Positions 56,020 through 63,824 of a stretch of DNA of 64,000 bases are shown here, one piece after another; positions within the stretch are counted from its first letter, which is position 1, and every line of letters begins with the position of its first letter. Below the pieces are notes generated by a model. That model saw nothing but the letters and a program-made list of their open reading frames with translations. It did not search any database and was not told the DNA's origin. This DNA is from Candidatus Kaiserbacteria bacterium. Lineage in GTDB: Bacteria; Patescibacteria; Paceibacteria; UBA9973; UBA2103. The stretch spans positions 111,953 through 175,952 of the forward strand of contig JACPGH010000005.1 of the NCBI GenBank assembly GCA_016182485.1, written 5' to 3'. Made by a program: the position numbers and the translations under genes.

Positions 56020-56565
56020 TCACATCCATTCGTAAGTCCAGAACGACGATTCGTACTCATCCTTTTCATGCTGTCGGCTGCGGAGCACTCCGTCTGCGAG
56101 GCGCCACTTATTCGCTTCGCGTACGAACTGCGGGAAGAAGGCATCGCCCGCCAGTCCCTGTGCGTGCACGATCGTGCGGTACACCTTCCGCACTAGACCG
56201 GCGGAGATGAACATCTCGTAGATCTCTGCGCCGCCGATTACACACGCGCGCCCACCGAGTACCCCGATTGTTGCAAGAACTTCTTCGAGGGACGTTGCGT
56301 ACCACACCTGCCCCTGATGGCTCGTGAACAGCGCAGGGTTCGTCGTAAGCACCACATGCTGGCGACCGGACAGCGGTTTGCCGTTGCGGGCGAGAATCGA
56401 GTCGAATGTCTTGCGGCCCATAACGACAACGCCTATCTCCGTCGTTATCTTCTTGAATCGAGCGAGATCGCTCGGCATCCGCCACGGCAGACGGCCCTTC
56501 AGTCCTATGACGCGCTCGGGCGTCATGGCGACGATGAGTGAAAGATCAATGTCCGCGTGGTCCAT
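56020..56565 (-). CDS. folA: Dihydrofolate reductase
   Basis: The enzyme regenerates tetrahydrofolate after thymidylate synthesis. The 181 residues contain LSLIVAMTPERVIGLKGRLP, WRMPSDLARFKKIT with the catalytic acidic residue, VVMGRKTFDSI, LSGRQHVVLTTN and VIGGAEIYEMF. Residue order and length are normal. I start at 56565, where AAAGGAG lies 6 bases before the ATG; the ATG at 56676 has no such signal. It is part of the thymidylate group. Confidence 0.93.
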   Translation of the reverse strand: MDHADIDLSLIVAMTPERVIGLKGRLPWRMPSDLARFKKITTEIGVVVMGRKTFDSILARNGKPLSGRQHVVLTTNPALFTSHQGQVWYATSLEEVLATIGVLGGRACVIGGAEIYEMFISAGLVRKVYRTIVHAQGLAGDAFFPQFVREANKWRLADGVLRSRQHEKDEYESSFWTYEWM

Positions 56566-56719
56566 GGGGACTCCTTTCCTTCGGATTTCTCCTTTCACCT
56601 TCGCTTGGAAACCGTTCTCTGTCAATCTTGTCACCCGCTTCGTCAGCGCGTACTGTTTCGACAGGCCGATGTTCATTCAGATTTCATAGTCAAAGACTGA
56701 TCACAAAAGGAGGTTCGTC

Positions 56720-57370
56720 ATGACAGGAAGCGACTATAAGCTGCCATGTCTCGATTCTGTTCAGCAGCGGGCCCTGCGTATCGTCAAGGGGACCGCCACG
56801 TTCAAGGACCGCTTCGTGCCGGAACACGAGACGCTCGTCAAGCTGATCAGCACCCTACGTTCGATGGGATGCGTAATCGGCTTCACGACCGGCGTCTGGG
56901 ACCTCTTTCACCTCGGGCATCCCGAGTACATCCAGAGAGGCAAGGACGAGACGGTCAAGTGCTACCCAGACGCGGACCACGTCATCATGGTCGTCGGCGT
57001 GGATACAGACGAGATGACCAGACTGCGCAAGGGTCCGGGCCGGCCGATCGTGCCGCAAGACGAGCGTGTCAGAGTGCTTTCGCACGTGCGCGCGGTCGAT
57101 CTCATCACGCTCCAGTACGAGCCGGACCAGCTCTTCAAGGTCGTCGAGCATGACGTGCGCGTCGTCTCTACTTCCACCAAGGACCTGCCGATGCTCGATC
57201 TCATCCAGAGTCGATGCGCGCACGTAGTGAACCTTCCGCCGCAAGCGGAGACAAGTACAACCGCTCGCGTCCGCCAGCTCATGCTCGAAGGCAGGACCGG
57301 CATGTTCAAGTCGGTGAAAGAGAAGTTCCTAGAGATGCTGAACGAAATGGAGCGGAACCTTGAGAACTGA
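56720..57370 (+). CDS. Cytidylyltransferase-like nucleotidyltransferase
   Basis: The 216 residues carry the HxGH nucleotidyltransferase fold: VIGFTTGVWDLFHLGHPEYI near residue 55, with ADHVIMVVGVDTDEMTRLRK and VRVLSHVRAVDLITL. The final STSTKDL replaces the usual ISSTxxR-type motif. It resembles RfaE- or glycerol-phosphate cytidylyltransferases, but the substrate is not evident. AAAGGAGG lies 6 bases before the ATG. It overlaps the next gene by 11 bases, which suggests a joint pathway. Confidence 0.82.
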   Translation: MTGSDYKLPCLDSVQQRALRIVKGTATFKDRFVPEHETLVKLISTLRSMGCVIGFTTGVWDLFHLGHPEYIQRGKDETVKCYPDADHVIMVVGVDTDEMTRLRKGPGRPIVPQDERVRVLSHVRAVDLITLQYEPDQLFKVVEHDVRVVSTSTKDLPMLDLIQSRCAHVVNLPPQAETSTTARVRQLMLEGRTGMFKSVKEKFLEMLNEMERNLEN

Positions 57371-58202
57371 TGCGCTCGTCGCGTACGTAGCTACTCCGCA
57401 CGCCGGCTACCTGAAACTCTTCCGGGCCTACGCAGGCGGCGTACTGTACATCCTCGGCAGCGACTTCATCAGGGAGTTCAAGCCGCTCGTGCGCAACTTG
57501 CCGGGCGTCGCGCCCGAAGAGGCGCGCGAGATGATCCAGGCGCTCGGTATCTTCGCCGAGGTCCACATTCTCACTGTACGCAACTTGCTCGAAGTCCGGA
57601 AACGCCACTGCCGCATCATCATGCCTGACGAGGATGTTGCGCACGCGCTTGCACAGGGGTACCTCGAGGGCAAGGAGGTGGTCTTCGACGGCCGCTGGCG
57701 GCTCCGCTGGGACTGGGGGACCGCCGCCGCTGCACGCCGCCCGGAAGGGGAGCGCACAGTCTCAAGGAGTGAGTTCGACCGCGAGATCATGCGTGAGGCG
57801 GTCCGAGAGGCCGAGCGCAGCCCCGATTGGTGGCGACAGGTGGGAGCCATGCTCGTAAAGCATGGAGCTATGATGTTCGCCGCGTACAATCGGCACATGC
57901 CGAGCGATCAGTCTGAGTACTGCTACGGCGATCCGCGCAGTAACTTCGAACCCGGACAATGTATCGACGTCTCGGGCGCGCTGCATGCCGAGATAGCGAT
58001 CCTCGCGGCGGCGGCGAGGAACAAGGACGTCACGACGGAGGGCGCCGATCTCTACGTGACTACCTTCCCCTGTCCGCCGTGCGCCTATGCCATCTCGGTC
58101 TCGGGCGTCAGAAGGCTCTTCTATGCAGAAGGGTACTCGCTCGTGGCAGGCGCCGAGGCGCTTCAGTCAAGAGATGTGGAGATCGTGCGCGTCGAGTTCT
58201 GA
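57360..58202 (+). CDS. Deoxycytidylate deaminase-like protein with extra N-terminal domain
   Basis: The C-terminal part (about 130-280) is a zinc-dependent deaminase: VGAMLVKHGAMMFAAYN, GALHAEIAILAAAA with the HAE motif, and FPCPPCAYAI with the second zinc pair. dCMP deaminases supply dUMP for thymidylate synthase. The N-terminal 125 residues (VAYVATPHAGYLKLFRAYAG, LYILGSDFIREFKPLV) are unassigned. The start is TTG inside the preceding gene. A 13-base-pair terminator follows. Confidence 0.8.
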   Translation: MRTDALVAYVATPHAGYLKLFRAYAGGVLYILGSDFIREFKPLVRNLPGVAPEEAREMIQALGIFAEVHILTVRNLLEVRKRHCRIIMPDEDVAHALAQGYLEGKEVVFDGRWRLRWDWGTAAAARRPEGERTVSRSEFDREIMREAVREAERSPDWWRQVGAMLVKHGAMMFAAYNRHMPSDQSEYCYGDPRSNFEPGQCIDVSGALHAEIAILAAAARNKDVTTEGADLYVTTFPCPPCAYAISVSGVRRLFYAEGYSLVAGAEALQSRDVEIVRVEF

Positions 58203-58208
58203 GATCGT

Positions 58209-58237
58209 GCCCCCGGTCCGCGAAGCGGACCGGGGGC
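58209..58237. terminator. Hairpin terminator after the deaminase gene
   Basis: GCCCCCGGTCCGC (58209-58221) and GCGGACCGGGGGC (58225-58237) are perfect 13-base arms with loop GAA. TTCGTCTTCT follows. Confidence 0.85.
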
Positions 58238-58247
58238 TTCGTCTTCT

Positions 58248-58706
58248 CTACCTCTTGAAGCCGATTAACGCTCTGATTGGCTCGGTTTTTTTTGTGCGCG
58301 CCGTACCGACGACCACGTGTCCGTGCAGATGATTTACTGAAGCGCCGGTAAATCTGGTATCCCCGGAGCGTATCACAAGGGTAGCTCCGCTCAGTTGGTA
58401 TTTCTTTACGAGTTTTCGGTACAGAGATTGCAGTTCTCCCCACATCACGGTAGATATTTTTTCCGTCGCTTCTATATGCGGCCGGGCGATGAAAAGAAAG
58501 TGGAGACGTGCTCCTTCATACGGCCACGAATTTTCGGTCACGAGCCAGTACCTGCCTTTAAAAATGAGCGGCCGGCGATGGTGCTTGAAAAGATGCTTCT
58601 CGCAGAACGGGCAGAACCCGCCTGCAAGGATTGCTTCTAGGGCATTTACATATTCCTCGCGCTTAACAATTAGGGCGTTTTTCGTATCGACGCGCGGTTT
58701 TGGCAT
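58248..58706 (-). CDS. HIT family protein
   Basis: The 152 residues belong to the histidine triad superfamily, nucleotide hydrolases and transferases. The triad is HLHGHVVVG near residue 126. ALEAILAGGFCPFCEKHLFK holds a CxxC, and GARLHFLFIARPHIEATEKI is the usual substrate strand. The gene is convergent with the deaminase gene. A TATATC about 7 bases before the ATG suggests a leaderless start. Confidence 0.88.
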   Translation of the reverse strand: MPKPRVDTKNALIVKREEYVNALEAILAGGFCPFCEKHLFKHHRRPLIFKGRYWLVTENSWPYEGARLHFLFIARPHIEATEKISTVMWGELQSLYRKLVKKYQLSGATLVIRSGDTRFTGASVNHLHGHVVVGTARTKKTEPIRALIGFKR

Positions 58707-58743
58707 ACTAGGAGATATAGCACGGCTCCGCTCCTAAAAGGAA

Positions 58744-58770
58744 GAGCCGCCTCGCGTCGCGAGGCGGCTC
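58744..58770 (-). terminator. Hairpin terminator of thyA
   Basis: GAGCCGCCTCGC (58744-58755) and GCGAGGCGGCTC (58759-58770) are perfect 12-base arms with loop GTC. TTCCTTTT follows on the minus strand. Confidence 0.85.
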
Positions 58771-58785
58771 CTGTGAGGGTGAGTT

Positions 58786-59667
58786 TCAGGGACTGTACGG
58801 GATCTGCACTGCCGGGTGTGGAGCATACTCCTCGATCGAGAAATGTTCAGCCCGGAAGGCGAAGAGGTCCGTGACCCCCGGATCGAGCCGCAGGACCGGG
58901 AAGGGGCGTGGCTCCCGCCTGACTAGCTCGCGCACCGCACTGATCTGGTTCTCGTAGATGTGCGCGTCGCTGAATTGATGCACATAGTTGCCAGCCTCGT
59001 AGCCGGTCACCTGGCACAGCATGAGAAGCAGGGCCGCGTACTGGACCATGTTGTGCGGCACGCCGATCGGCAGGTCGCCGGAGCGCTGCCACATCACCAT
59101 GTGCAGCCTCCCGTTCATGACGCGGAGATGCATATCGCCGTGGCAAGGTGCCACGTTCACTCTTCGGTTAGGGCCGCGCGCCGTCCAGAACGGGATCCAT
59201 GGCGTGATGCGATGCGTCCGCGTGTGCGGGAAGTAGCGGATCTGTTCGAGCACCTGCTCGAACTGGTTGAGCGATCCTCCGTTCGGCATCGGGAAGTCGT
59301 GGAAGGCCGGGCCGTAGGATGCAGGCCCCATGTCGTCTGGCGGGAAGGGCAAGCCGACGTCCTTCTCGCGGTAGCTCTCCCACAGCCGGCACCCGTACGA
59401 GGAAATCTCGTCGCAGGTACGGGCTCCATTGATGAACGCGATGATCTCGGCGACGGCCTGTCGCCACGAGATGAGCTTCCGTTCCGTGATGACTGGCACG
59501 CCGTTCCGAAGGTCGAAGACCATGGGCCGGAGCGTACCGAAGCAAGTGAGCGCACCGATGCCTTGAGGCGTGGTCTTGAGCATCTCGCCATTGTGAAGAA
59601 TCTGGACCAGCCGATCTCTGTACTGTGTGTCCGGCGTTCGGTTAGCGAGGGGCTTAAAAAAGTCCAT
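58786..59667 (-). CDS. thyA: Thymidylate synthase
   Basis: ThyA methylates dUMP to dTMP using methylene-tetrahydrofolate. The 293 residues contain GALTCFGTLRPMVFDL, VITERKLISWRQAVAEIIAF, the catalytic Cys in VNVAPCHGDMHLRV, QRSGDLPIGVPHNMVQYAAL with the Asn that selects dUMP, and HQFSDAHIYENQ. The motifs are a divergent variant of the E. coli type. The start at 59667 has AAAGGAG 7 bases upstream; the longer frame to 59961 overlaps dut. Confidence 0.93.
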   Translation of the reverse strand: MDFFKPLANRTPDTQYRDRLVQILHNGEMLKTTPQGIGALTCFGTLRPMVFDLRNGVPVITERKLISWRQAVAEIIAFINGARTCDEISSYGCRLWESYREKDVGLPFPPDDMGPASYGPAFHDFPMPNGGSLNQFEQVLEQIRYFPHTRTHRITPWIPFWTARGPNRRVNVAPCHGDMHLRVMNGRLHMVMWQRSGDLPIGVPHNMVQYAALLLMLCQVTGYEAGNYVHQFSDAHIYENQISAVRELVRREPRPFPVLRLDPGVTDLFAFRAEHFSIEEYAPHPAVQIPYSP

Positions 59668-59763
59668 GAGAACGCTCCTTTCTCGAAGATCTAGTTCCTG
59701 CTGAATCATACGAATCGCTGGAATATAGTCAAAGGTCCAATCTGAAGTGCTACAATCGCCGGC

Positions 59764-60195
59764 ATGAAGGTTCCGATCCGCCGCGTGGACAAAGATTTGC
59801 CGCTGCCTGCTTACAAAACGGCCGGAGCGGCGGCCATGGACTGTACGGTGCGAGCGGATACTACAATTCCGCCGGGTACGGTCGGATATGTGCCGCTCAA
59901 CGTCGCACTCAAACCGCCACGCGGGCATTTCCTGTTGATGGCAGCGCGCAGTTCGCTCCACAAGCGCGGCGTAACAATGGCGAATGGTATCGGGATCGGC
60001 GATGAAGATTTTTGCGGAAATGGAGATGAGTACCGTGCCGCGTTATTGAATTTTTCCAACGAGCCGGTCGAGATCAAGCGCGGCGATCGCGTTGTACAAA
60101 TATTGATCTTGCCAGTTGATCGTGTGGAATGGGAGGAGGTTGAGACACTTGGCGCGCCCGACCGCGGCGGGTACGGCACAACTGGCATACAATAA
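59764..60195 (+). CDS. dut: dUTP diphosphatase
   Basis: dUTPase removes dUTP and supplies dUMP. The 143 residues have KTAGAAAMDC (motif 1), AARSSLHKRG (motif 2), IGIGDEDFCGNGDEYRAAL (motif 3 with a small insertion), GDRVVQILI (motif 4) and GGYGTTG (motif 5). TACAAT at 59751-59756 lies 7 bases before the ATG. Its stop codon overlaps the -10 box of glyA. Confidence 0.92.
   Translation: MKVPIRRVDKDLPLPAYKTAGAAAMDCTVRADTTIPPGTVGYVPLNVALKPPRGHFLLMAARSSLHKRGVTMANGIGIGDEDFCGNGDEYRAALLNFSNEPVEIKRGDRVVQILILPVDRVEWEEVETLGAPDRGGYGTTGIQ
60188..60193 (+). promoter_or_regulatory. glyA -10 box embedded in the end of dut
   Basis: TACAAT covers the last dut codons and part of its stop and lies 6 bases before the glyA ATG at 60200. 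glyA can thus be transcribed separately and leaderless. Confidence 0.6.
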
Positions 60196-60199
60196 AGTC

Positions 60200-61459
60200 A
60201 TGTACGACTTCATTGAGCGCGAAGACCCAGAAATTTTTGAAGCGCTGGCCGGAGAAGAGAAGCGGCAGGCAGAGGGACTTGAACTGATCCCATCGGAAAA
60301 TTACGTCTCGCGGGCGGTGAAGGAGGCTATGGCCTCGTCGCTCACCAACAAATATTCGGAAGGGTATCCGGGGAAGCGCTATTACGGCGGGCAGGAATTC
60401 ACCGACAAGGTCGAGACGCTCGCGATCGAGCGCGCTAAGCAGCTGTTCGGCGCGTCGTACGCTAACGTGCAGCCGCTCGGAGGCGCGAATGCGAACATCG
60501 CGATGTACTTCGCGCTGCTTGCGCCCGGCGACACGGTGCTCGGCATGGACCTCTCGCACGGCGGCCACCTCACGCACGGGCACCCGGTAACGTATCTCAC
60601 CAAAATATTCAATTTCGTCCGGTACAAGATGAAAAACGTCGAGACCGGCGAGATCGATTACGACGAGATGCGTCGCGTGGCGAGAGAGGTAAAGCCGAAG
60701 ATCGTGCTCGCTGGCTTCTCAGCGTACCCGCGCGAATTGGACTACGCCCAGTTCGCCGACATCGCGCGCGAAGTGGGCGCGGTCGCAGTGATGGATATCG
60801 CGCATATCGCGGGGCTGATCGCGGGCCGCGCGGCAAAAAATCCGTTCGACTACGGCTTCGACGTCATGACCTCGACGACGCACAAGACATTGCGCGGCCC
60901 GCGGGGCGGGCTGATTCTCACGCGCGAGTCAGAGGAAATCGCGAAAAAGATCGACAAAGCAGTGTTCCCGGGATTTCAGGGCGGGCCGCACATGCATCAA
61001 ATTGCCGCGAAAGCCATCGCATTTCAGGAAGCGCTACATCCCGCGTTCGCGCAGTACGCGAAGCAGATTTTGTTAAATACGAAAGCGATGGAAGCCGTTT
61101 TCAAGAAGCACGGCGCGCGTATGATCACGGGCGGCTCCGACAATCATCTCATCCTTCTCGATGTGTGGAGCTCCATAGGCATTTCCGGCGGGGAAGCGGA
61201 AATTCTTCTCGACCGCGCGGGCATCACGCTTAATAAAAATGCGGTCGCAGACGATACGCGCAAACCGATGGACCCCTCGGGCATCCGTTTCGGCACGCCG
61301 GCCATAACAACGCGCGGATTCCGCGAAGCGGGATCCGCGCGGGTCGCAGAACTCATGCTCGAGGTACTTACAAAACGTGATGATGCTGCCGTCGAGCACG
61401 CCAGACAAGAGGTCAAGATACTTGCGCTAGCACATCCCATTCCCGAATCACTCTATTAA
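60200..61459 (+). CDS. glyA: Serine hydroxymethyltransferase
   Basis: GlyA makes glycine and methylene-tetrahydrofolate from serine, feeding ThyA. The 419 residues contain GLELIPSENYVSRAV, YSEGYPGKRYYGGQEF, MDLSHGGHLTHGHPV, MDIAHIAGLIAG and TTHKTLRGPRGGLIL with the PLP lysine. Length is normal. I start at 60200 because of the TACAAT 6 bases upstream; the frame from 60116 overlaps dut. Confidence 0.96.
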   Translation: MYDFIEREDPEIFEALAGEEKRQAEGLELIPSENYVSRAVKEAMASSLTNKYSEGYPGKRYYGGQEFTDKVETLAIERAKQLFGASYANVQPLGGANANIAMYFALLAPGDTVLGMDLSHGGHLTHGHPVTYLTKIFNFVRYKMKNVETGEIDYDEMRRVAREVKPKIVLAGFSAYPRELDYAQFADIAREVGAVAVMDIAHIAGLIAGRAAKNPFDYGFDVMTSTTHKTLRGPRGGLILTRESEEIAKKIDKAVFPGFQGGPHMHQIAAKAIAFQEALHPAFAQYAKQILLNTKAMEAVFKKHGARMITGGSDNHLILLDVWSSIGISGGEAEILLDRAGITLNKNAVADDTRKPMDPSGIRFGTPAITTRGFREAGSARVAELMLEVLTKRDDAAVEHARQEVKILALAHPIPESLY

Positions 61460-61480
61460 TAAATCTGGTACACTCGCCTC

Positions 61481-63088
61481 ATGGAGGAGCGGATACGGAA
61501 GGCGGTCGGCAGCGATGCGACTATACGGCGCCCACTGCCGGCGTTCGGCGATTATTCGGTATACGGAGGCGAGCGGGCGAAAGAAATAGCCGGCGCGATC
61601 CGGGAGAAGCTCGGTAACGCGGTCCAAAAGGTCGAGATAGTGAAGGGATTCGTGAACATTACTCTCGCGCCCGAAGCGGTCGCGTTCGCAGTGGCCGAGG
61701 CGGACGCGCAGGATACCGAGTGGGGGAAGTTCGATGTGAATGCGGGAAAGAAAATCAGCGTTGAATACGGCAATCCGAACCCGTTCAAGGAAATACATAT
61801 AGGGCACCTGATGAGCAATATCATCGGCGAGTCCGTGTCGCGTCTTATCGAGGCATCGGGTGCGGTCGTCGTGCGCGATACCTTCGGTGGCGATGTCGGC
61901 CCGCACGTGGCCAAGGCGCTATGGGCGCTTCGAAAGGACAAAGTTGCTGAGATTACTAATGTCAAACAAATTGGAGAAGCGTACGCCCGCGGCTCGAACG
62001 TATATTCTGAAGATGAAACGGCGAAGCAAGAAATCGATACGTTGAATGCGAGGATCTACGAACTTGTGGCGCATCCGGAAAAGGCAGAGACCGAAGAGGA
62101 AAGAGCGCTCCTCAAACTTTGGCAGCACGGCCGAGAGATTTCCATGGAAGAGTTTCGGCGGATTTTCGCCAAGCTCGGCACGAGATTTGACTACGAATTC
62201 TTCGACAGCGATACGACCGAACCAGGCCTTCGCGTCGTGCGCGACGGCCTCGCGAAAGGAATTTTTGAGGAAAGCGACGGTGCGATCATTTATCGCGGTG
62301 AGAAAAAGGGTCTGCACACGCTCGTGTTCATCACTGGCCGCGGCACGCCTACGTATGAGACAAAAGATATCGGCCTCGCCTTCATCAAAGAGGAAAGGAT
62401 TCCCTCGGACGAGGCGATCATCGTTACGGGCGCGGAGCAGAAAGGGCATTTTGCCGTATTTCTCGCGGCACTTTCTGAAATTGCCCCGCGCGTTGCCGAA
62501 AAAACAAAGCATGTCGCGCATGGTCTATTGAGTCTGACTTCAGGAAAAATGTCTTCCCGGCTCGGCAATGTCATTACGGCAACCGGCCTCATTGAAGATG
62601 TCATCGCGAAAGCGAGCGAGAAGAATCCCGATCCCTTGATCGCCGAGCAAGTGGCGGTCGGCGCGATCAAATACATGGTGCTGCGGCAGGCGCCGGGCTC
62701 GGACATTATTTTTGACGCGGAGAAATCGCTCTCGCTCGAAGGGGATTCGGGTCCTTATCTGCAGTATGCGCTCGTGCGGGCGAAGAAGATTCTTGCATAC
62801 GGCGAGAATGGCGAAGGAGGCACCGACAAGCCGCCAGCGCCGTATGCGATCGAGCGGCTCATCGTGCATTATCCGGAGGTGGTCGCTCGCGCCGCACACT
62901 CGCTCGCCCCCAACCTGCTCGTCAATTATTTAACGGAATTGGCTTCCGCCTGGAATGCGTTTTACGCGACCGAACAAGTACTCGGGAGCCCCGAAGAAGC
63001 TTATAAGCAGCGCGTTACCCGCGCCTTCGCGCACACCATGACGAACGGCCTGCATCTGCTCGGCATTCCTACCCCGTCAAAAATGTAA
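61481..63088 (+). CDS. argS: Arginyl-tRNA synthetase
   Basis: The 535 residues are a class I synthetase. GNPNPFKEIHIGHLMSNIIG holds the HIGH motif, GLLSLTSGKMSSRLGNVITA the KMSKS-type loop, and YLQYALVRAKKIL starts the C-terminal tRNA-binding helices. TACACT at 61469-61474 is 6 bases before the ATG. The last codons and stop lie in a 57-base sequence that is repeated at 63768 beyond a HicAB cassette. Confidence 0.95.
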   Translation: MEERIRKAVGSDATIRRPLPAFGDYSVYGGERAKEIAGAIREKLGNAVQKVEIVKGFVNITLAPEAVAFAVAEADAQDTEWGKFDVNAGKKISVEYGNPNPFKEIHIGHLMSNIIGESVSRLIEASGAVVVRDTFGGDVGPHVAKALWALRKDKVAEITNVKQIGEAYARGSNVYSEDETAKQEIDTLNARIYELVAHPEKAETEEERALLKLWQHGREISMEEFRRIFAKLGTRFDYEFFDSDTTEPGLRVVRDGLAKGIFEESDGAIIYRGEKKGLHTLVFITGRGTPTYETKDIGLAFIKEERIPSDEAIIVTGAEQKGHFAVFLAALSEIAPRVAEKTKHVAHGLLSLTSGKMSSRLGNVITATGLIEDVIAKASEKNPDPLIAEQVAVGAIKYMVLRQAPGSDIIFDAEKSLSLEGDSGPYLQYALVRAKKILAYGENGEGGTDKPPAPYAIERLIVHYPEVVARAAHSLAPNLLVNYLTELASAWNAFYATEQVLGSPEEAYKQRVTRAFAHTMTNGLHLLGIPTPSKM

Positions 63089-63100
63089 TTTGTGACGGGG
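63072..63100 (+). terminator. Hairpin at the argS stop
   Basis: CCCCGTCA (63072-63079) pairs with TGACGGGG (63093-63100). The argS stop codon lies in the loop. An identical hairpin is in the second repeat at 63782-63810. Confidence 0.55.
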
Positions 63101-63137
63101 CCCGCGCCGGATAAGATGTAATTTGAGGGATTTAAAC

Positions 63138-63371
63138 TTACCTCTTCAGCCAGTCATTTTTCGGAATGCCCGATTGCAAAATGATTCCGCGCAACGTTCG
63201 CGGCTTAATCGCGCGAGTACCATGATACGGGACGCATACTTGGCGGAACCGTCCCTCATAGTTTCCAATAAAATAGAAATGACTGCCCTTTGTGTAATTG
63301 AGAATAAACCCGTGCTCCTTCAAAACGTCGACTACATCGTCGTACGTCCAATTGGCCAATCCTCTAGGCAT
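63138..63371 (-). CDS. hicA: HicA-type toxin (second system)
   Basis: The 77 residues match HicA/YcfA: YDDVVDVLKEHGFILNYTKG, SHFYFIG with the catalytic His, VCVPYHGTRAIKPRTLRGII and LQSGI. It is clearly different in sequence from the HicA at 16468. It shares one base with the hicB stop region, so the pair is co-translated. Confidence 0.88.
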   Translation of the reverse strand: MPRGLANWTYDDVVDVLKEHGFILNYTKGSHFYFIGNYEGRFRQVCVPYHGTRAIKPRTLRGIILQSGIPKNDWLKR

Positions 63372-63673
63372 TACACATTTGCTACACCGAACGTACTAAT
63401 TTTAAATGGAGACTTAACAGGTTTGGCCGCAGTCGCTACCGCCCATAGACGTTCGTATTCCGTATCCGGCTTTTGATTAAGCGGCGCCATACGAGCCCCC
63501 TTTATCTTCTTCAAGGACTCAACATATCCGCGTATAGCGTCAAAAAGATTGTTGAGTGCAATTCTCGGATCGTCCGCCGATTCGACAATATTAAATTCAA
63601 GACCGACAGCGTACCAACTTCCGCCATCCTTGAAAACCATATACCGAACCGATCCCTTTTGAGAAGTATTCAT
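63371..63673 (-). CDS. hicB: HicB-like antitoxin (second system)
   Basis: The 100 residues from ATG 63673 include SVRYMVFKDGGSWYAVGLEF, NIVESADDPRIALNNLFDAI and RGYVESLKKIKG, a divergent HicB fold; the family is identified mainly by its partner. A GTG start at 63709 would add 12 residues. TACTAT (minus strand, 63689-63684) lies 10 bases before ATG 63673 and favours the shorter form. Confidence 0.78.
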   Translation of the reverse strand: MNTSQKGSVRYMVFKDGGSWYAVGLEFNIVESADDPRIALNNLFDAIRGYVESLKKIKGARMAPLNQKPDTEYERLWAVATAAKPVKSPFKISTFGVANV

Positions 63674-63824
63674 ATGCAAGCCAATAGTACCAAGTTTTCG
63701 TGATTTCACAACAGGAAATAGAGTACTCTCAAAATAATGAATGCCGGGTTAAATATTGCACTGCACCGCTCGGCATTCCTACCCCGTCAAAAATGTAATT
63801 TGTGACGGGGCCTGCGCCGGATAA

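Larger units (their letters stand above)
63058..63824 (+). mobile_element. HicAB cassette flanked by copies of the argS 3' end
   Basis: A 57-base direct repeat with one mismatch occurs at 63058-63114 and 63768-63824. It spans the last codons of argS, its stop and a hairpin (CCCCGTCA/TGACGGGG, 63072-63100). The two copies bracket the toxin-antitoxin genes exactly, as expected if the cassette entered the end of argS and rebuilt it. No integrase gene is present. Confidence 0.72.
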
